Positions 60,563 to 64,000 of a stretch of DNA of 64,000 bases are shown piece after piece. Position 1 is the stretch's first letter, and each line of letters begins with the position of its first letter. This stretch comes from Actinomadura hibisca NBRC 15177 (lineage in GTDB: Bacteria; Actinomycetota; Actinomycetes; Streptosporangiales; Streptosporangiaceae): positions 1 to 64,000 of the forward strand of contig NZ_BCRO01000024.1 in the NCBI RefSeq assembly GCF_001552635.1, in the 5' to 3' direction. The translations under genes and the position numbers were made by a program. The notes under the pieces were generated by a model. The model was not told where the DNA came from. It saw only the letters and a program-made list of their open reading frames with translations, and did not search any database.

Positions 60563-60598
60563 GGCCGGGCGGAGAGCTTCCCCTCTCTCCGCCCGGCC
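60563..60598 (-). other. Strong leader hairpin before the HEPN gene
   Basis: GGCCGGGCGGAGAG (60563-60576) and CTCTCCGCCCGGCC (60585-60598) form a perfect 14-bp stem with an 8-nt loop, in the transcript between the LexA-controlled promoter and the AAGGAGG ribosome-binding site. It may act as an attenuator or mRNA stabiliser. Confidence 0.55.
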
Positions 60599-60677
60599 GT
60601 CCGTCCCGCCATGGCCGTCGCGCGTACGGCCACGGCGGGGACGCTGCCCTGGCACGGTCCGCGAGTCCCGTACCACG

Positions 60678-60708
60678 TCGAACATAGGTTCGACGCACTC
60701 ACAGTAAA
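60678..60708 (-). promoter_or_regulatory. LexA (SOS) box overlapping a promoter
   Basis: TCGAACATAGGTTCGA (60678-60693) is a perfect match to the actinobacterial LexA operator TCGAAC-N4-GTTCGA. On the minus strand TTTACT (60708-60703) and TATGTT (60686-60681), 16 nt apart, form a promoter whose -10 lies inside the box, so LexA would block transcription of the HEPN gene. A second palindrome lies further upstream. Confidence 0.85.
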
Positions 60709-60731
60709 CCCTCCGGACGGCGATTCGTCAA

Positions 60732-60745
60732 CGTGTTCGAACACG
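60732..60745. promoter_or_regulatory. Palindrome CGTGTTCGAACACG upstream of the SOS promoter
   Basis: A perfect 14-bp palindrome centred on TTCGAA, about 24 nt upstream of the -35 of the LexA-controlled promoter. It contains overlapping GTTC and GAAC half-sites and could be an additional LexA or other regulator site. Confidence 0.45.
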
Positions 60746-60827
60746 CGCCGCCACCCTCGGCGATCATGGAGATGACCGCGCAGGTCAGGGCCGTCGAACA
60801 GGCCGCCCCCGAGCGGTCCCCGGCGCG

Positions 60828-61649
60828 TCACCGGGGCCGCCGGACGTGCACCGGGACGCCGGTCCCGACCAGCTTCGGGAAGTCCTCCGCGATGTGCATC
60901 GGCATCCGCACGCACCCGTGCGAGGCCGGGCTCCGGGGCACGTCGAGCGCCCCGTGGAACGCGATGCCGCCGTTGAAGTAGATCGGGTTGTGCAGGCGGC
61001 CGAGCGGCGAGACCTCCCAGCCCGACGCCCTCCGCCCGGTGCGGAAGTCCCCGGTGCCCGTCGTGGCGTAGCGGCAGCGGGCGACGGTCGCGCCCGGGTC
61101 CTTGGCGCAGTAGTACTCCCCCGAGCCCGACGAGATGTGCGTGATCAGCGCGGGTTTCCCTGCCTTGTAGACCACCAGGTACTGGCGGCGCAGGTCCACG
61201 TCGATCCGGTCGGCCTCACGCTTCCTGGCCATCGGGCGCGGCTGCGCGGGAGCGTCCAGGGTCTTCCAGAAGCCGCCGCCCAGCGTGCCGGTCACCTTGA
61301 TCCGGTTGACCTTCTGGAACGCCCACACCGCCATCTGCGTCGCGGGCCCGTAGCGGCCGTCGGCCTTGCCCGGGTCGTAGCGGAGTTCCGCCAGGCGTCG
61401 CTGGAGCGCCCGCACGTCCTCCCCCTTGGCCCCCGGTTTCAGGGTCCGGCGCGTGGGCTGGACGGGCGTGGGCGTCGGCGCGGGCGTGCCGGGCGAAGCA
61501 CTGGGTGGCGCGCTGGACGGGGCGCTGGACGGGGCGCTGGGCGAGGCCGCCGGCCCCGCGCCGTCCTCTTCGGGGCCGCTGCCCTCGGGCACGCAGCCCG
61601 CGACGAGCAGCGCGCTTCCCGCGGCCAATGCGGCGAGCCGTGTCTTCAC
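60828..61649 (-). CDS. L,D-transpeptidase (YkuD) lipoprotein with peptidoglycan-binding domain
   Basis: 273 aa from a GTG at 61649 with GGAGGAG upstream. A lipobox LLVAGC (Cys near residue 19) and a Ser/Pro/Ala-rich linker precede a PG-binding_1 domain (VRALQRRLAELRYDPGKADGRYG...VWAFQKVN). The C-terminal YkuD domain has the catalytic signature FHGALDVPRSPASHGCVRMP (His...SHGCVRM with nucleophilic Cys). It forms 3-3 cross-links or anchors proteins in the cell wall, outside the membrane. Confidence 0.93.
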   Translation of the reverse strand: MKTRLAALAAGSALLVAGCVPEGSGPEEDGAGPAASPSAPSSAPSSAPPSASPGTPAPTPTPVQPTRRTLKPGAKGEDVRALQRRLAELRYDPGKADGRYGPATQMAVWAFQKVNRIKVTGTLGGGFWKTLDAPAQPRPMARKREADRIDVDLRRQYLVVYKAGKPALITHISSGSGEYYCAKDPGATVARCRYATTGTGDFRTGRRASGWEVSPLGRLHNPIYFNGGIAFHGALDVPRSPASHGCVRMPMHIAEDFPKLVGTGVPVHVRRPR

Positions 61650-61701
61650 TGGTCTCCTCCCCTGGGGGCACGGGTACGGGTCCCTCACTAAGGTGCTGCC
61701 C

Positions 61702-62175
61702 ATGCATCCGAATGCCGAACGTGTCGCGGCCGCTCTGCGCGAGCAGGGCGCCGCGGGACGGATCGTGGAACTGCCCGACTCCGCCCGCACCGCGCAGGCC
61801 GCCGCCGACCAGCTCGGCTGCGCGGTGGGCGCGATCGCCAACAGCCTGATCTTCGACGCGGACGGCGCGCCGCTGCTGGTGCTGACCAGCGGCGCGCACC
61901 GGGTGGACACCGGCAGGGTCGCGGCGCTGGTCGGCGCCGCCAAGGTGGGGCGCGCCTCCCCCGAGTTCGTGCGCGAGGCCACCGGCCAGCCGATCGGGGG
62001 TGTCGCTCCCCTCGGCCACCCCGCGCCGATCCGTACGCTCGTGGACGTCTGGCTGGACAAGTACGAGGAGGTCTGGGCGGCCGGCGGGCACCCGCACACC
62101 GTCTTCCCCACCTCCTACGAGGAACTGCTGCGCATCACCGGCGGCGAGGCCGCCGAGGTGGGAGGGGACGTATGA
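61702..62175 (+). CDS. YbaK/EbsC family aminoacyl-tRNA editing protein
   Basis: 157 aa. The YbaK/ProX fold is recognisable from AQAAADQLGCAVGAIANSLIF (with the substrate-binding region), LLVLTSGAHRVD, VGAAKVGRASPEFVREATGQPIGGVAPLGH and the invariant Lys/Gly-rich segment GAAKVG. Family members deacylate mischarged Cys-tRNAPro or Ala-tRNAPro in trans. The exact substrate cannot be assigned. The stop overlaps the next possible ATG by 4 nt, and the gene is divergent from the L,D-transpeptidase. Confidence 0.9.
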   Translation: MHPNAERVAAALREQGAAGRIVELPDSARTAQAAADQLGCAVGAIANSLIFDADGAPLLVLTSGAHRVDTGRVAALVGAAKVGRASPEFVREATGQPIGGVAPLGHPAPIRTLVDVWLDKYEEVWAAGGHPHTVFPTSYEELLRITGGEAAEVGGDV

Positions 62176-62195
62176 CCCCGAGCGGAGGCGAGAAA

Positions 62196-62564
62196 ATGGG
62201 CGTCGAGCTGTGGCACAACCCGCGCTGCTCCAAGAGCCGCGCCGCCAAGGCCGCGCTGGATGAAGCCGGGGTCGCCTACACCGAGCGCCGCTACCTGGAC
62301 GAACCCCCGACGGCCGAGGAGTTCGACGCGCTGCTGACCGGGATCGGCGTCGAGCCGTGGGAGGCCGCGCGGCTCGGCGAGCCGGTCGCCAAGGAGCTGG
62401 GGTTGAAGGACCTGCCGCACGACCGGGCGCGGTGGATCGAGGTGATGGTGGCGCACCCGGCGCTCATCCAGCGACCCATCGTCGTGACCGGCGGCGGCGC
62501 GGTGGTGGCCCGCGACCCCGGATCGGTGCGCGCCGCCCTCGACAAGGCCCTCGACAGCGCGTGA
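62196..62564 (+). CDS. ArsC/Spx-family protein (arsenate reductase-like)
   Basis: 122 aa from the ATG at 62196, which has GGAGG seven nt upstream and begins GVELWHNPRCSKSRAA as in the family; an ATG at 62172 overlaps the previous gene and is less likely. The thioredoxin-like fold contains the catalytic Cys in NPRCSKSR and the arginine-bearing HPALIQRPIVVT. Members either reduce arsenate with glutaredoxin or act as Spx-like or YffB-like proteins. No other ars gene is present, so arsenate reduction is not certain. Confidence 0.9.
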   Translation: MGVELWHNPRCSKSRAAKAALDEAGVAYTERRYLDEPPTAEEFDALLTGIGVEPWEAARLGEPVAKELGLKDLPHDRARWIEVMVAHPALIQRPIVVTGGGAVVARDPGSVRAALDKALDSA

Positions 62565-62626
62565 TACGAGTGTGATTCTGGGGAGTCGATCGTAGTGGTT
62601 CCCGCCCGTGACCTCCCGGAGGGACG

Positions 62627-63616
62627 ATGACCGCGCAGATGCGCACCGGTCCGGCCGCGCGCGACTCCGACTTCCGGGGCATCGACCCGGGGGCGCTGAA
62701 CCAGCTCCTCAAGCAGGTGCAGGACGCCGACGCCGCCATCAAGGCGTGGCTGGCGGCGCACCGGCCGCCGCCGGGCGTGCCGTCGGGCGGGTACCGGCAG
62801 GCCGACCAGGTCGCGCTGTGGGCCAGCGAGCAGATCGGCATGTTGTCGCGCCGCTACAACTACGCGATCACCCACCCGGACAAGGGCGGCGGCGTCACTC
62901 CGCCGCCGCCCTCCCCCGCCCCCTCCTCCGGAGGCAGGGGCAACGCGGGGTCGGGTTCGGGCGGTTCCCCCAAGCCGGTGCAGCCGCCGCCCAAGCGCAG
63001 GACCACGCCCAACGGGGCCGGTGACCTCGGCGCCTTCCCCAACCGGCAGACCGCCGCCAAGGCGGCCAAAGCCGACGCGCTGGCGGTGGCGGGAGCGGTC
63101 CAGGACGGCAAGCCGGTCCCCGACACGGTGTGGAAGCACCTGAAGGCCAACGCCGACGACCCCGACTACACCGAGAAGCTCTACGAGCGGCTCGGCCCGG
63201 CGGGCACGGCGGCGCTGCTGGACGCCGCCGGGGGCGACAAGGCGCGGCTGAAGGTGATCGAGGAGTCGCTCGGCACCGCGAGCCACCACCTGACGATGGA
63301 CGTCAAGTGGCTGCGCGCGTTCCTGGCCGAGGCCGACCGCGTGGGCGTGGGCGCGGTGGCCGTCCAGGTGCTCACCGGCGCCGACATGAGCAAGCGCACC
63401 CGCGAGGCCATCGACAAACTCGACCTGAAAGCGGGCGCACCCGCCCAAGGCCTTGCCCCCGCGCAACAGGCGACCTCACCCGGCGAGGGCCTCGCCCCCG
63501 CTCGGCAGGCCGCCGACCAGGTCGGGCAGGGGTTCGCGGTCGCTCAGCAGGCCGGTGCGCCCGGTCCGGCATCGTCGCGTCCGGCCACCGGCTCCCCCAC
63601 CGATCTCGCCGGATGA
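62627..63616 (+). CDS. Secretion-associated hypothetical protein (WXG100/ESX-like context)
   Basis: 329 aa, ATG with GGAGGGACG upstream. An N-terminal helical segment (ALNQLLKQVQDADAAIKAWLAAH, about 25-50) is followed by WASEQIGMLSRRYNYAI, a Pro/Gly/Ser-rich linker (about 90-130), a second helical domain (about 140-275) and an Ala/Gln/Gly-rich tail. There is no signal peptide. The arrangement of helical N-terminus plus linker is like ESX-secreted proteins or their partners in Actinomadura-type genomes, but no exact family is recognised. A WXG100-like gene follows 9 nt later. Confidence 0.75.
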   Translation: MTAQMRTGPAARDSDFRGIDPGALNQLLKQVQDADAAIKAWLAAHRPPPGVPSGGYRQADQVALWASEQIGMLSRRYNYAITHPDKGGGVTPPPPSPAPSSGGRGNAGSGSGGSPKPVQPPPKRRTTPNGAGDLGAFPNRQTAAKAAKADALAVAGAVQDGKPVPDTVWKHLKANADDPDYTEKLYERLGPAGTAALLDAAGGDKARLKVIEESLGTASHHLTMDVKWLRAFLAEADRVGVGAVAVQVLTGADMSKRTREAIDKLDLKAGAPAQGLAPAQQATSPGEGLAPARQAADQVGQGFAVAQQAGAPGPASSRPATGSPTDLAG

Positions 63617-63625
63617 GAGGCCGTC

Positions 63626-63958
63626 ATGCCCGCACCCCCGCCCCCCGGCTCCCTGGAGCCGCCCCTGTCGGCCGCCGCCGCGGCGGCGCTGGCACCCGGC
63701 GAGCAGCCCAACCCCGCCTACCAGCAGCTCTACCAGGCGTACGCCGACGCCTACGGCAGCATCGGCAAGCTGCGTCAGGCCCTGGACCCGGCGCAGAAGA
63801 CGCTGCGCGGCACCGACGCCTGGCTCGGCCCCGAGGCCCGCGAGTGGGGCGGGCAGCTCGACGCGCAGCGCGGCAACCTCCAGAAGGCGGCCGACCGCAT
63901 CCTGTGGGACATCTACCAAAGGCTCGCCGCCACCCGCCGCACCATCGGGCGGGTCTAG
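63626..63958 (+). CDS. WXG100-like small protein
   Basis: 110 aa, ATG with GAGAGG five nt upstream. After a Pro/Ala-rich start it is predicted as a helical hairpin: NPAYQQLYQAYADAYGSIGKLRQAL, a turn at WLGPEAREWGGQ (WxG-like), then LDAQRGNLQKAADRILWDIYQRLAATR. Such proteins are ESX (type VII) secretion substrates or chaperones forming heterodimers. It probably pairs with the preceding gene product. The canonical Trp-x-Gly is replaced by EWGG, so the call is moderate. Confidence 0.7.
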   Translation: MPAPPPPGSLEPPLSAAAAAALAPGEQPNPAYQQLYQAYADAYGSIGKLRQALDPAQKTLRGTDAWLGPEAREWGGQLDAQRGNLQKAADRILWDIYQRLAATRRTIGRV

Positions 63959-63968
63959 TCTCTACCGG

Positions 63969-64000
63969 GTGAGGGAGCCGAGACTGCGCGAGATCGACCG
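63969..64000 (+). CDS. Start of a further gene, cut by the window edge
   Basis: A GTG at 63969, 10 nt after the WXG100-like stop, opens MREPRLREID and runs open to the edge. The spacing suggests the next gene of the same operon; no clear ribosome-binding site is seen and the product cannot be identified from ten residues. Confidence 0.35.
   Translation, partial: MREPRLREID

Overview
The window is very GC-rich chromosomal DNA from an actinobacterium. The gene set (mihF, BldD, a PriA without helicase motifs, F420/DUF385-type proteins, LexA boxes of the TCGAAC-N4-GTTCGA type, WXG100-like proteins, frequent GTG and TTG starts, operons joined by 1-8 nt overlaps) fits a sporulating member of the Streptosporangiales such as Actinomadura and relatives. 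The genus is an inference; no rRNA or tRNA gene was seen.

Region 1, 1-14.4 kb (accessory metabolism). An fdrA-ylbE pair and a citrate-lyase-like aldolase suggest ureide or oxamate-type nitrogen catabolism. They are followed by a DUF385 protein, a lipoprotein Ntn-hydrolase, a DUF385-hemerythrin fusion divergent from a MarR regulator, a molybdenum-hydroxylase maturation cluster (coxD, coxE, xdhC, mocA) with no structural subunits, and a divergent operon of a sulfite-oxidase-fold molybdoenzyme, an SBP56/methanethiol-oxidase protein and a small membrane protein.

Region 2, 14.4-19.5 kb. A D-Ala-D-Ala carboxypeptidase, a small lipoprotein, an NB-ARC/TPR STAND ATPase whose N-terminus carries a RHIM-like amyloid-type motif, and a PfkB sugar kinase.

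Region 3, 19.5-51.1 kb (conserved core, nearly all on the minus strand). Read in the direction of transcription: pyrR-pyrB-pyrC-carA-carB, a 19-bp hairpin, pyrK-pyrD-pyrF, mihF-gmk-rpoZ-coaBC-metK, priA, a hypothetical gene, def-fmt-rsmB, a PAP2 phosphatase, rpe, a HAD phosphatase, an FMN riboswitch, ribE-pnuC-ribBA-ribH and hisG. bldD is divergent from pyrR. The pyr leader has a PyrR-binding-loop-like hairpin beside the Shine-Dalgarno. ribD and hisE, often found in such clusters, are absent here.

Region 4, 51.4-64 kb (accessory). Membrane protein, MFS transporter, a frameshifted sensor kinase, a second MFS transporter divergent from tetR-crotonase-acyl-CoA ligase (with a clear inverted-repeat operator), a 15-bp tandem repeat, a SAV_6107-like HEPN gene behind a LexA-box promoter, an L,D-transpeptidase, a YbaK-like editing protein, an ArsC-like protein and two WXG100/ESX-like genes running to the window edge.

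The strongest leads for undescribed biology are the amyloid-motif STAND protein, the SOS-controlled HEPN gene with its structured leader, and the sulfite-oxidase/SBP56/membrane-protein operon.
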